A stretch of 48,808 nt of DNA, from positions 1-48,808 of the forward strand of contig JAJFVC010000104.1 in the NCBI GenBank assembly GCA_021372005.1, given 5' to 3'. The position numbers were made by a program, and so were the translations under genes. The notes below the pieces were generated by a model. The model worked only from the letters and a program-made list of their open reading frames with translations, was not told the DNA's origin and did no database searches. The DNA comes from Planctomycetaceae bacterium (lineage in GTDB: Bacteria; Planctomycetota; Planctomycetia; Pirellulales; Thermoguttaceae). This document shows positions 15,166-23,839 of this stretch, piece after piece. Every line of letters starts with the position of its first letter. Within the stretch, counting starts at the first letter, position 1.

Positions 15166-17994
15166 TCAGTCGTCCGCCGCCGCAAGGAATCGTCCCTCCA
15201 GCTCGATCCACTGATGAGGTCCGATCGGCACGTCGATCCGATCGCCTTGCGTCTCGAGATCGAACCAAGAGCCGTCGTCGGCGCTTCGCTGGCGGGCCTG
15301 CACGACGTTGCGAAAGCATCGCAGCCCGACGCGCACCATGCGACCGTCGGTTTCGAGCAATCGGACGCGGAAGCCCGCAAGTCGGCCGTCCGTCGGGCTC
15401 GAAAAAATCGGCGTCCAGTCGCCGGCCAGCACGTTGCGGCAATCGAGATGAAACAGCCAGCCCGCCGTGGTGGACGGCTGCGGCTGATCGACCCGCGTCG
15501 CCGGCGGCGCCAGGAAATTCAACGCTGCGGAGACGGGATGTTTGGGGTCGATGCCGATCCCCAGTCGGAATTGTCGGGCCGTCTCGCCCTCGACGATCAG
15601 CAAGGTGTCGAGCCGGCGCAGCCCGATTCGCCGATGGTAGGCCAGCCCGCCCGTCAGAATCGTCGTATGCAGGCCCCCGTGGGCCAGATCGACGAAGCGC
15701 GGCGACTCGAACCGCGGTAGCTCGGTCGGCACGCACGCAAGCCCCACGTCGCGGCCCACCGACGTCGTTTCGTCCTTCCAGGCGAATCGGACGGCGTAGT
15801 ACGAGTCCCAGGGGTTGGCCGAGGGTTGGACGTGGACGTCCAACTGCAATTCCAATTCGAGGATGCGGCTGCCGCGGCGCACGCGCGTGATCTGTCGGAA
15901 GTCGGCGGCGCAGCGTCCTTGGGCGTCCAACAAACGCCCGCGGCTGCGCATCTCGCCCAACGACGCGTCGCACGCCGTCACGCGAATCTCGTCGGCCGCC
16001 ATCGTCGTGTAGTGGGCCTCGGACTCCGCGCGGCTGCCGCTCGGAGATCGCAAGGCGATCTGCTGGGCCAGACGCGGTCCTCGGCTTTGGTAGTCCGAGA
16101 TGGCGCGGATGCCGCCGGTCGCCCGATCGAATCGAATCTCGAAAAACTCGTTTCGCAACACGTCCTCTTCGGCCAACGTCGGCGGCGAAGTTTTGGACAG
16201 CCCGAACCATTTTCGCCGCGCCGCCACGGGCGGCAACGGTTCGACTCCGGCGGGCACGAAGCAAAATCCTAAACCGGGAACCTCGATCGACGTCGGAACG
16301 GACGAAGCGGAAGGCGGGACGATTTCTTGCTGCGAAAAACTCCACGGGTTGATCACCAACGAGCCGCGCTCGGTCGAGGCGGTCGAACCGGTGATCGCCG
16401 CCGCCAACGCAGCGGACGCCCGATCGCGACCGTGTTCGAGTTGTTGGTCCAGGTCCTGCGAGGCCGAGTTCGACGAGCCGGCGTCGCGTTGAGTTTCGAG
16501 CGACGCCGCCAGCGCGGTTCGATCCGACGCCGCGTCGTCCGACGGTCTTTGGGTCACCAACGTTGTCAGCGCATCGAGCGTGTTCGATTGCTCCAGCATC
16601 GCCCGGCGTCGGACGTAGGCGACCCAGCGAGAAATCGGATCGCGTCGGCCGGCCGCCACGTCTTGAATCAAATAGGGCGAGCGATACTCGTCCGGCTTGT
16701 ATGGATTCGTGCGGTGTTCGGAGGCGACCGTTTCGCCGAAATAGTCGCCGATCGTTGAAAACCGTCCCAAACCGTCTCCGTAGGCGCAGCCGCGGCGCAG
16801 GTCCTCGTACCATGGGCTGGAGCGGCCGGGCCAATGGGCGAACATGACCGTGCCAGCGTGATCGACGTTCAACACGTCGCCCAACGTTTCGGCGAACTGC
16901 AAGAAAGTCTCCGCCCGCCCGGCGTCCAATGGCACGCAATCGAGCGCGTCGATCGCCGTGCCGTCGAGACCCGCCCATTGCATTCGACTTTGGCGGCCGG
17001 AGCTGGGAAACTGTCCGTCGTCCAGCGTACAATGAAACGCCGCTTTGAATCCTTTTTCGATCAGCACCTGCGGCAGAACGGGCGTCAGGCCGAATCGTCG
17101 CCGGCCGAAAACCGTCGGACGCCGCCCCAGTCGTTCTTCAAAAACCTTCAGTCCACGATCCAAAGAGGCCGCGATCGCCGACGGCTCGAGCATCGGCAAC
17201 GGCGACTCGACGTACTCGCCGCCGATCAGATCCACGCGTTGTTCGGCCATCGTTCGATGGATCGCCTCCAACGTGGCCGGTTCGTCGCGGGCCATGTCGT
17301 CGAGCAACTCGGCCGAGATCAGCAGATTGCGGGCCGGACCGTCGGCGAGCTCGTCGCGCAACGACGCGCCCAAGGTGGTGCGGGCCGCCAAAGTCAGGTC
17401 CAACAGTCGGGCGCCGGTCGGAAAGAAATACTCTCGGGCCTCGTGCAGTCGATCGAACGCCGCCTGCAAATGTTCTCGCGTTTGAACGGCGTCGCCCGCA
17501 AGAGCGGCGTCCGCCGCCGACACCACCGACGCCTGCATCAAAGGGCCGTTGACGCTGCTCATATATCGCAGTTTTTGCGTGAGCGTTTCAACCTGGAAGT
17601 AACAAAACCCCAGGGCCAGAAAATCAGCCGTTCGCTCTGGGTCGATCGCCGGCCGCTCGGCGCCGAGCCGCTCCAAGGCGACCGTCAACATCGTCGGCCG
17701 ATCCGGTAGATGCCGCAACACGCAGGCCCCGGTCGCTTCGGCCTCGGACAGCCAGCTATCGGGCAGCAACGTTTCGGAACAATCCGGCACGATGATCAGA
17801 CCATCGGTCGGGTCGGCCGGCGGCGAACAGGCCGGCAACCAACGCGGCATCGCCCGAGCCGAGGCCACAAGCGCCGGGTGCCAAAGCGACGACCAGGCTG
17901 AAAGCAGTTGTTCGGCGTCCGACTCGGTTCGGCGCAGATCCAGCGTTTCCAACGTCTCGCACGGCAACAGGACGATCAGTTGGGTCAACGGCAT
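15166..17994 (-). CDS. GH38-like (alpha-mannosidase superfamily) protein, possibly catalytically altered
   Basis: Large 942-residue protein without an evident signal peptide. Residues 240-420 resemble the GH38/57 barrel: LIGGEYVESPLPMLEPSAI, then VFGRRRFGLTPVLPQVLIEKGF where GH38 enzymes have a (W/F)xPDxFG...LPQIL motif, and later HWPGRSSPWYEDL. The C-terminal half resembles GH38 beta-sandwich domains (FFEIRFDRATGGIRAISDY). The Asp expected as nucleophile appears to be Arg, and I do not see the usual N-terminal HxHxD metal motif. Either the enzyme uses other residues or it is non-catalytic. No strong ribosome site precedes the ATG. cmk lies downstream on the same strand but has its own promoter. 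Confidence 0.65.
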   Translation of the reverse strand: MPLTQLIVLLPCETLETLDLRRTESDAEQLLSAWSSLWHPALVASARAMPRWLPACSPPADPTDGLIIVPDCSETLLPDSWLSEAEATGACVLRHLPDRPTMLTVALERLGAERPAIDPERTADFLALGFCYFQVETLTQKLRYMSSVNGPLMQASVVSAADAALAGDAVQTREHLQAAFDRLHEAREYFFPTGARLLDLTLAARTTLGASLRDELADGPARNLLISAELLDDMARDEPATLEAIHRTMAEQRVDLIGGEYVESPLPMLEPSAIAASLDRGLKVFEERLGRRPTVFGRRRFGLTPVLPQVLIEKGFKAAFHCTLDDGQFPSSGRQSRMQWAGLDGTAIDALDCVPLDAGRAETFLQFAETLGDVLNVDHAGTVMFAHWPGRSSPWYEDLRRGCAYGDGLGRFSTIGDYFGETVASEHRTNPYKPDEYRSPYLIQDVAAGRRDPISRWVAYVRRRAMLEQSNTLDALTTLVTQRPSDDAASDRTALAASLETQRDAGSSNSASQDLDQQLEHGRDRASAALAAAITGSTASTERGSLVINPWSFSQQEIVPPSASSVPTSIEVPGLGFCFVPAGVEPLPPVAARRKWFGLSKTSPPTLAEEDVLRNEFFEIRFDRATGGIRAISDYQSRGPRLAQQIALRSPSGSRAESEAHYTTMAADEIRVTACDASLGEMRSRGRLLDAQGRCAADFRQITRVRRGSRILELELQLDVHVQPSANPWDSYYAVRFAWKDETTSVGRDVGLACVPTELPRFESPRFVDLAHGGLHTTILTGGLAYHRRIGLRRLDTLLIVEGETARQFRLGIGIDPKHPVSAALNFLAPPATRVDQPQPSTTAGWLFHLDCRNVLAGDWTPIFSSPTDGRLAGFRVRLLETDGRMVRVGLRCFRNVVQARQRSADDGSWFDLETQGDRIDVPIGPHQWIELEGRFLAAADD

Positions 17995-18155
17995 GATGGG
18001 ATGGAGTGCGGCGATCGAAGAAAGCTTCGGTTCACCACCCCCTCTAAAGTGCAGCTTTTGGGGATCGTTTATAGCCTAGCAAGTTTCCTACAACCCATGC
18101 AACCCACACACTTTTGATGCTCTCGTTTTTGGGTTCCTCTCCAGGGGGCAAATAG

Positions 18156-18185
18156 TTGACAGTTCCCCACTTCCGACGATACATT
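18156..18185 (+). promoter_or_regulatory. Candidate promoter of the pilM-secretin cluster
   Basis: Perfect TTGACA (18156-18161), 18-base spacer, TACATT (18180-18185, 4/6). The predicted leader is about 125 nt. The surrounding 322-base gap (17995-18316) holds no open frame I can support. Confidence 0.5.
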
Positions 18186-18316
18186 GGGTATTATAGAGAG
18201 AGGCAGCCTAGTGGGTCACATTTTCTTGACAGGCCGGCTTTCGGTCTTGGCTGTCAGGAACAGAGATATTTTGGTCTCGTCGCCACGTTGGGCGAAGTCG
18301 ACGGAGGAATGGCAGT

Positions 18317-20407
18317 ATGGCAAGCGGCGCTGTTTGGGGAATTGACGTAGGTCAGTGCGCGCTAAAAGCCCTGCGATGCCGCGTCCACGAAACGGACAGC
18401 AGGAAAGTCATCGCCGACGCCTTCGATTATATCGAGTACCCCAAAATTCTCAGTCAGCCGGGCTCCGATCCCACCGAATTGATCGGCGAGGCTCTGAAGC
18501 AGTTTCTGTCGCGCAACACCGTGGTGGGCGATCGGGTGGCGATTTCGGTGTCCGGTCAGGCCGGTCTGGCGCGGTTCATCAAGCTGCCGCCGGTCGAGGC
18601 CAAGAAAATACCGAACATGGTCCGCTACGAGGCGCGACAGCAGATCCCCTTCGATCTGAACGACGTCATTTGGGACTACCAACGGATGGGCGTCGGCAAC
18701 GAGGAGGAAGGTTTCGCGCTGGAGATCGAGGTGGGGCTGTTTGCGATGAAGCGCGAGGCGGTGTTCCGCGCGTTGGAGCCGTTCGACAAAGCGGGCATCG
18801 AAGTGGATCTGGTCCAACTGACGCCGCTGGTGCTCTACAACTTTCTGCTGTTCGATCAGTTAAAGGATCTGCCGCCGGCCGATGAATACGATCCTGAGAA
18901 TCCCCCCGAATCGGTCGTGCTGATCTCGCTGGGCACCGATGCGACCGATCTGGTCATCACCAACGGGTTCCGCGTTTGGCAGCGCAGCATTCCGCTGGGC
19001 GGAAGTCATTTCACGCGGGCTCTGACCAAGGAGCTGAAACTGACGTTCGCCAAGGCCGAGCATTTGAAGCGAAATGCCATGGCGGCCTCCGATCCGAAGG
19101 CGGTGTTTCAGGCGATGAAGCCCGTTTTCGGCGATTTGCTGACCGAGTTGCAGCGTTCGATCGGCTACTTCTCGAATCTCAATCGGTCGGCGAAGCTGAG
19201 CCGCGTCATCGCGTTGGGCAATACGATGAAGCTGCCGGGTCTGCGGCGCTATCTTTCGCAAAGTCTCGGGTTTGAGATCGAGAAAATCGAGGCGTTTCCG
19301 AGTTTGACGGGTTCGCAAGTCGTGGCCGCCCCGTCCTTCCAGGAGAATTTGCTTTCGTTCCCGGTTTCCTATGGGCTGGCGTTGCAAGGGTTGAACCGCG
19401 GCGGCGTCCATACCAATCTGCTGCCGAAAGAAATTCTGAACGACCGGATGATCCGCCGCAAGAAACCTTGGGCCTTGACCGCCGTCGCGCTCTTTTTGTT
19501 GGGCTGCGCCGTCAGTTTCGCCGCCTATTCGCTGGCGCTGGGCACGGTCGATGTTGCTGCGTGGAAGACGGCCGAAAACGACGCCAATCAGGTGATCAGC
19601 GAGGCGGGGCGTCTGAAACAGGAGGCGGATCGGGCCGTCGCCCAATTCAAGGAAACCGAACAAATCGGACAACATCTGGTCGGCAACGTGGAGGGGCGGC
19701 TCCGGTGGCTCGAGTTGCTCAAGGCGGTCAACGTCTGTCTGCCGACCGGCGAAGATCGCCAGCCCACCGACAAGGATTCGGTGGCCGAACGCATTGCGCT
19801 CCGCCGCGAATTGCACGTGACCAATTTGGAGTGCCAATATTTGGAGGACGTTGGGGCGTGGTACGGCAAGGTGAAGCGTTGGGACGAGGCGTCGGCCCAA
19901 GCCGCCGCCAAGGCCGCCAAATCCGCCGACCCGAACCATCCGCCCGCGCCCGAGCCCAAAGGTCCGGGGTGGCTCGTCCAGCTTCGCGGCTATCATTTTC
20001 ATAACGCCGACCGCACGAACAACGGCGCGCAATACGTATACCGAACGCTCATCGAGAATCTTCGCAATGGAAAGGTTTCGCTGCCGGGCGTCGATCCGAA
20101 AACGATGGAAGAAACGTCGATGGCGGAGCTCGGCATCAGCTTCCCGATTTTGATCAATCCGACCGGAATCGTGGTGGAGGATTTGCCCGATCCGAATTAT
20201 GTGTCCGAATCCGCCACGCGGTCGGATCGCAGCACGGGCGGAGCCGCGTCGGGGCGATTCAACGAGCCGGCGGCCGGCGCGATTCGTCTGCACCGGTTTG
20301 ATTTCGTCGTTCAATTCGTCTGGCAGCCGAAAACGCCTTCGGCCCGCCTCGACGTGAAAAAATCCAAAGAATCACAAACCGCCGCGAAGCAGGACTCGCA
20401 GCCCTAA
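18317..20407 (+). CDS. pilM: PilM-PilN fusion, type IV pilus / type II secretion inner-membrane platform protein
   Basis: 696 residues. The N-terminal 370 are PilM: actin-like ATPase fold with GIDVGQCALKAL at residue 8, VAISVSGQ, YEARQQIPFDLNDVIWDY, LISLGTDATDLVI and LGNTMKLPGL. Then comes a PilN-like opening (NLLPKEIL), a basic patch RRKK and one membrane helix at about residues 383-410, followed by a coiled coil and a periplasmic domain. PilM normally binds the cytoplasmic tail of PilN; here the two appear covalently joined. GGAGG lies nine bases before the ATG. It leads a four-gene run whose order matches pilM-N-O-P-Q. The C-terminal periplasmic part (450-696) is not recognisable beyond that. 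Confidence 0.85.
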   Translation: MASGAVWGIDVGQCALKALRCRVHETDSRKVIADAFDYIEYPKILSQPGSDPTELIGEALKQFLSRNTVVGDRVAISVSGQAGLARFIKLPPVEAKKIPNMVRYEARQQIPFDLNDVIWDYQRMGVGNEEEGFALEIEVGLFAMKREAVFRALEPFDKAGIEVDLVQLTPLVLYNFLLFDQLKDLPPADEYDPENPPESVVLISLGTDATDLVITNGFRVWQRSIPLGGSHFTRALTKELKLTFAKAEHLKRNAMAASDPKAVFQAMKPVFGDLLTELQRSIGYFSNLNRSAKLSRVIALGNTMKLPGLRRYLSQSLGFEIEKIEAFPSLTGSQVVAAPSFQENLLSFPVSYGLALQGLNRGGVHTNLLPKEILNDRMIRRKKPWALTAVALFLLGCAVSFAAYSLALGTVDVAAWKTAENDANQVISEAGRLKQEADRAVAQFKETEQIGQHLVGNVEGRLRWLELLKAVNVCLPTGEDRQPTDKDSVAERIALRRELHVTNLECQYLEDVGAWYGKVKRWDEASAQAAAKAAKSADPNHPPAPEPKGPGWLVQLRGYHFHNADRTNNGAQYVYRTLIENLRNGKVSLPGVDPKTMEETSMAELGISFPILINPTGIVVEDLPDPNYVSESATRSDRSTGGAASGRFNEPAAGAIRLHRFDFVVQFVWQPKTPSARLDVKKSKESQTAAKQDSQP

Positions 20408-20425
20408 CCCGTTGGAGCACGCGGC

Positions 20426-21757
20426 ATGGACAATCTCAAAAAATATCTGGACCTTCTGATCAAATATCAGGTCTGGGTCGTTTGCGCGATCGTGCTCCTG
20501 GTGGCCGTCTTGTGCTGGTGGTTCGCCACGGCCGGGTTGGCCAAACAATTCAACATCCGAAAGGGCAAGCTCGACGGTCTTTTCCGGAATGTCGTCGTCG
20601 CCAAGGGGCATCCGAACCAAAACGTCATCGACAAGACCAACAACGAAGACAAAGCGCTCAAGCAGAATGTTTTTAATGCGTGGGAGATTTTGTATCGCGA
20701 GCAGCGCGCTAAAAACGAGTTCCCGAAGGTGCTCGGCGAGGACTTCAAGGTCCAGTTCAACAATCTGAACCTTGCGCGCAAGGATGAGCTTTCGCTCGAA
20801 TACCGGGCTCGCTATCAAAACTTCATCCTTCAACATTTGCAGACTCTGCCGAAAGAAATCGACGCCCGTCGGCCGGTCGACGAAACCAAGGCGGGGCGAG
20901 ACCGCTCCGGCGGCGCTCGCGGCGACACTTATCGCGAGGAAGAGTGGACCGGCGTGGTCGATTGGAACGACGCCGACCGCACGGCGTTTGAAAAACGGTT
21001 TGAGTGGCAACAGACGCCGTCGACGTTTGCGGTCGTCGTCGCGCAGGAGGATCTCTGGGTGTACGAGGTGCTTTTGCGTGCGATCAAGAACGCCAACGAA
21101 GGCGCGACGTACGCCAACGCCGTTGTCAAACGCATCGGATCGTTGAAGATCGGTTCGGAAGCCGTCGCCGCGTGGCATGAGGCCGAGGAAGCCGTCGTGC
21201 GAATTCAGGGCGGCGCTTCCAGTGCGGCCCCCGTCTCTTCCGGATCGGGCGGTTTGGGCGGCGTGGACGAACCCCGCAAGCTGATGGACGCCCGCTACGT
21301 CGACGACAAGGGACAGGCGCTGCCGGCGACTCCGGAGTACCCGTTCGTCAACCATCCGAACAAAGAATTCAAGATGTTGCCCATCCAGATGAGTCTGATT
21401 ATGGATCAACGTCGACTGCCGAAGTTGCTGGTCGAGTGCGCCAATTCCAACATGCCGATTGAGGTGCGCCGGGTTCGGCTGTTGAAGACCACCGGCGGCG
21501 CCCTGGAAATCAGCGACGAAAACGTTCGGGCGAGCGCCGCTGGGCAGACCTCCTCGTCGGACGGCGGTCGCGGCGGTTTCGATCAGAGCCGAGGCGACGA
21601 CAAAGTGGAGTTCAATTCGATGGACGTCCCCATTGAAATTCAAGGCGTCATTTGCATCTACAATCCGCCCGACGCGGAACGACTTGGCGTCACGGCCTCG
21701 GCGTCCGACAGTTCGGCCGGGAAACCCGCAACGCCCGTCCAACCGGCGAAACCATAA
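20426..21757 (+). CDS. Single-pass membrane protein at the PilO position
   Basis: 443 residues, function not recognised from sequence. A short cytoplasmic N-terminus (MDNLKKYLDLLIKYQ) leads into one membrane helix at about residues 15-38 (VWVVCAIVLLVAVLCWWF). A long periplasmic part follows, with an initial helical region, a Gly/Ser linker near residue 265 and a beta-rich C-terminal domain (LPIQMSLIMDQRRLPKLLVECANSNMPIEVRRVRLLK) that resembles the ferredoxin-like core of PilO-type proteins only in general pattern. The ribosome site is GGAG. It starts 18 bases after the PilM-PilN gene and ends 21 bases before the next, so it is in the operon. PilO-like role is inferred from order. Confidence 0.65.
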   Translation: MDNLKKYLDLLIKYQVWVVCAIVLLVAVLCWWFATAGLAKQFNIRKGKLDGLFRNVVVAKGHPNQNVIDKTNNEDKALKQNVFNAWEILYREQRAKNEFPKVLGEDFKVQFNNLNLARKDELSLEYRARYQNFILQHLQTLPKEIDARRPVDETKAGRDRSGGARGDTYREEEWTGVVDWNDADRTAFEKRFEWQQTPSTFAVVVAQEDLWVYEVLLRAIKNANEGATYANAVVKRIGSLKIGSEAVAAWHEAEEAVVRIQGGASSAAPVSSGSGGLGGVDEPRKLMDARYVDDKGQALPATPEYPFVNHPNKEFKMLPIQMSLIMDQRRLPKLLVECANSNMPIEVRRVRLLKTTGGALEISDENVRASAAGQTSSSDGGRGGFDQSRGDDKVEFNSMDVPIEIQGVICIYNPPDAERLGVTASASDSSAGKPATPVQPAKP

Positions 21758-21778
21758 CCGCTGCGAAGAGTCCGTCGC

Positions 21779-23446
21779 ATGAAAGTCAAAATAAAATTCG
21801 ACCAGAAGGTCCTGCTGGACCTTTTGCTCCAGCACGTCGAGAAGATCGTGTTGGGCGTCTTCGTGCTCATCTTTCTGCTGATGGTGTATCGCTCGCTCGG
21901 TTCGGCCGGCCGGTTTGGAAAGAGCCCCGCGCAACTGCAATCGCAGGCGGCCAACAGTCGGCGTGAAATCGAGGCCACTCCGGCCCCGGCGGGGCTGGTT
22001 TCCGTGGACTATGCCGCCGAAGCGTCGCGCAGCCGCATTCCGGTCGCCGCGCAACCGTACGCTACGCCGACCGTCTGGGATCCGTCGGTGTTCGCCACGC
22101 GGCAACGTCGCGGCGAGCCGCCGTTGTTGGCCGTTTTGAAGCTTCGCGGCGCCGCCGGTCTTGGGCCGTTCCGAACCGCTGGCGAGCACGGCCGGTCCGA
22201 TTCGGCGGGCCAGGACGAAACCAAAGGAGAACGTTGGATCGTGTTGACGGGCTTGGTCCCCCTGGAACAACAGGAACAAGCCTTTTACGACGCCTTCCGA
22301 ACGTCGATTCACTATGACCAACAAAAGGACGCCCCGGTCTATTACGGCTACTGGGTTGAGCGAGTCGAAGTGCCCGACGGCAGCACCGCCGAACCGGATT
22401 GGAGCAAGGCTGAGAAATTTGTGTCGAAGGAAGCGACCGACAAAGCTCTTCAGCAATGGGGCGGTAGCGCTCAGAACGCCGACTTGGTCGCATCGCAATA
22501 TCTGGTTCCCGACTTCCGCTTGGCGTTTCCGTTGGGGCCGCTGGCCCGCCGCGATTGGGACGCCAGCGTGGCGCACGAACCCGAAATTCCATTGATTCGC
22601 GCGAATTCCGAAACCGAAATCCAACCGGCGCCGGAATCGACCACGAATGAAAGACGCTCGCAGACGACGAAATCGGGGCCGGATTCTCCGTTCGGCGTCC
22701 TCGATGGGCAGCACGGCGATCGCCGCGCGCCGGAGGTTGTCGAGCGTGTGCAGACTGAAGACAATCGGACCCCGCCCTATCGCTTGTTCCGGTTCTTTGA
22801 TTTTTCCATCGAACCCGGCAAGCAATATCGCTACCGCGTCCGACTCGCGCTGGCCAATCCGAACTACGGCGTGAGGACCTCGATGCTGGCCAAGCCTGAG
22901 TTGGCGGAATCGCCGATCGTGACCACCGGTTGGTCCGAGCCTACGCCGGTCATTGCCAGCCCGCGCGATTTGCGTATCTTGGCCGTTTCGGTCAAACCGG
23001 CCGCCGCTCGGCCCGGGAGCGAACCCTCGGGGCAGATTCTCATTTCCCGGTGGCTCGAAAAGAGCGGGGACGAGGTTTTCAAGGAGTTTACCGTCGGTCG
23101 TGGACAGGTTGCCGATTTTTCCGGCGTTGAGGCCACGGTGACCGTGTTGGGAACCAACGAAAAAGCTGATTTGGTGACCGGTTCGGTCGTCGTTGACATG
23201 CGCGGAGGCCAGCGGTTTGGCAAGCGCCGCGATGCGCCGACGTCGCTCGGCCAGATCTTGATTTTGAATGCCGCGGGTCTGTTGTCGGTCCATGATGAGG
23301 CCGACGACCTTTCGCTCTACAAGCAGATCACCACGGTTCCCAAAGAGCGCGTCGCCGAAGCACGCGGTCTCGATGAGGAAACGGGCGGGGCCAAGCCGGC
23401 GAAGAAAAGCCGCGCAAAACGTACAACCACGTTTTCTGATCCTTAA
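21779..23446 (+). CDS. Single-pass membrane protein at the PilP position
   Basis: 555 residues, unrecognised family. A basic N-terminus (MKVKIKFDQKVLLDLLLQHVEK) precedes one membrane helix at about residues 24-41 (LGVFVLIFLLMVYRSLG), then a proline-rich linker and a periplasmic region. Residues 335-400 look like a fibronectin-type beta sandwich (FRFFDFSIEPGKQYRYRVRLALANPNYG). The C-terminus is basic (KKSRAKRTTT). Its position directly before the secretin gene is that of PilP, which bridges the inner-membrane PilMNO complex and PilQ; that role is inferred from order only. A short GGTCT/AGACC hairpin follows the stop but lacks a clear U-tract. Confidence 0.65.
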   Translation: MKVKIKFDQKVLLDLLLQHVEKIVLGVFVLIFLLMVYRSLGSAGRFGKSPAQLQSQAANSRREIEATPAPAGLVSVDYAAEASRSRIPVAAQPYATPTVWDPSVFATRQRRGEPPLLAVLKLRGAAGLGPFRTAGEHGRSDSAGQDETKGERWIVLTGLVPLEQQEQAFYDAFRTSIHYDQQKDAPVYYGYWVERVEVPDGSTAEPDWSKAEKFVSKEATDKALQQWGGSAQNADLVASQYLVPDFRLAFPLGPLARRDWDASVAHEPEIPLIRANSETEIQPAPESTTNERRSQTTKSGPDSPFGVLDGQHGDRRAPEVVERVQTEDNRTPPYRLFRFFDFSIEPGKQYRYRVRLALANPNYGVRTSMLAKPELAESPIVTTGWSEPTPVIASPRDLRILAVSVKPAAARPGSEPSGQILISRWLEKSGDEVFKEFTVGRGQVADFSGVEATVTVLGTNEKADLVTGSVVVDMRGGQRFGKRRDAPTSLGQILILNAAGLLSVHDEADDLSLYKQITTVPKERVAEARGLDEETGGAKPAKKSRAKRTTTFSDP

Positions 23447-23692
23447 GGGTCTTTTCTAGACCTCATATTTTCACCATTCTCTCTTTCTGGGGGGTAGTGG
23501 TTTGGCGGTTGCTGCAATGTTCTTCGTTTTCAGTGCAGGCGTCTAGGCGCCTTTTGAGTGGTCGACAGAGAATTTGTCGTCCGGCAGCATTCTTATCCCC
23601 CCCGGCGATCTGTTTGGCCGGTTCTGACGGCTGATCGGGGACCGATTTCGAGTGAGTTTTTCCCGATTTTTGAAAAATTACCCGAACTGCCC

Positions 23693-23722
23693 TTGACCCG
23701 AGACGGCCCCCCCGAGTATTTA
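23693..23722 (+). promoter_or_regulatory. Possible internal promoter before the secretin gene
   Basis: TTGACC (23693-23698, 5/6), 18-base spacer, TATTTA (23717-23722, weak). It lies in the 393-base gap 23447-23839, unusually large for this otherwise tight cluster. No gene is supported in that gap; a homopyrimidine/purine mix and poly-C runs are all I see. Confidence 0.3.
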
Positions 23723-23839
23723 ACTCGCTCTCATCCACGGATTTTCAGAAACTGGTTTTTTGAGGATGGCGTTCTCGATGTCCAACGGGCGGCATGATCG
23801 CCGGCGACGACATCGGTGAGTCTTAAAAGGAGAGCTGTG

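Noticed and set aside
20372-23293. Antisense open frame of 973 codons opposite the PilO/PilP-position genes
   Set aside because: Same compositional shadow; the plus-strand genes have membrane helices, ribosome sites and operon spacing.
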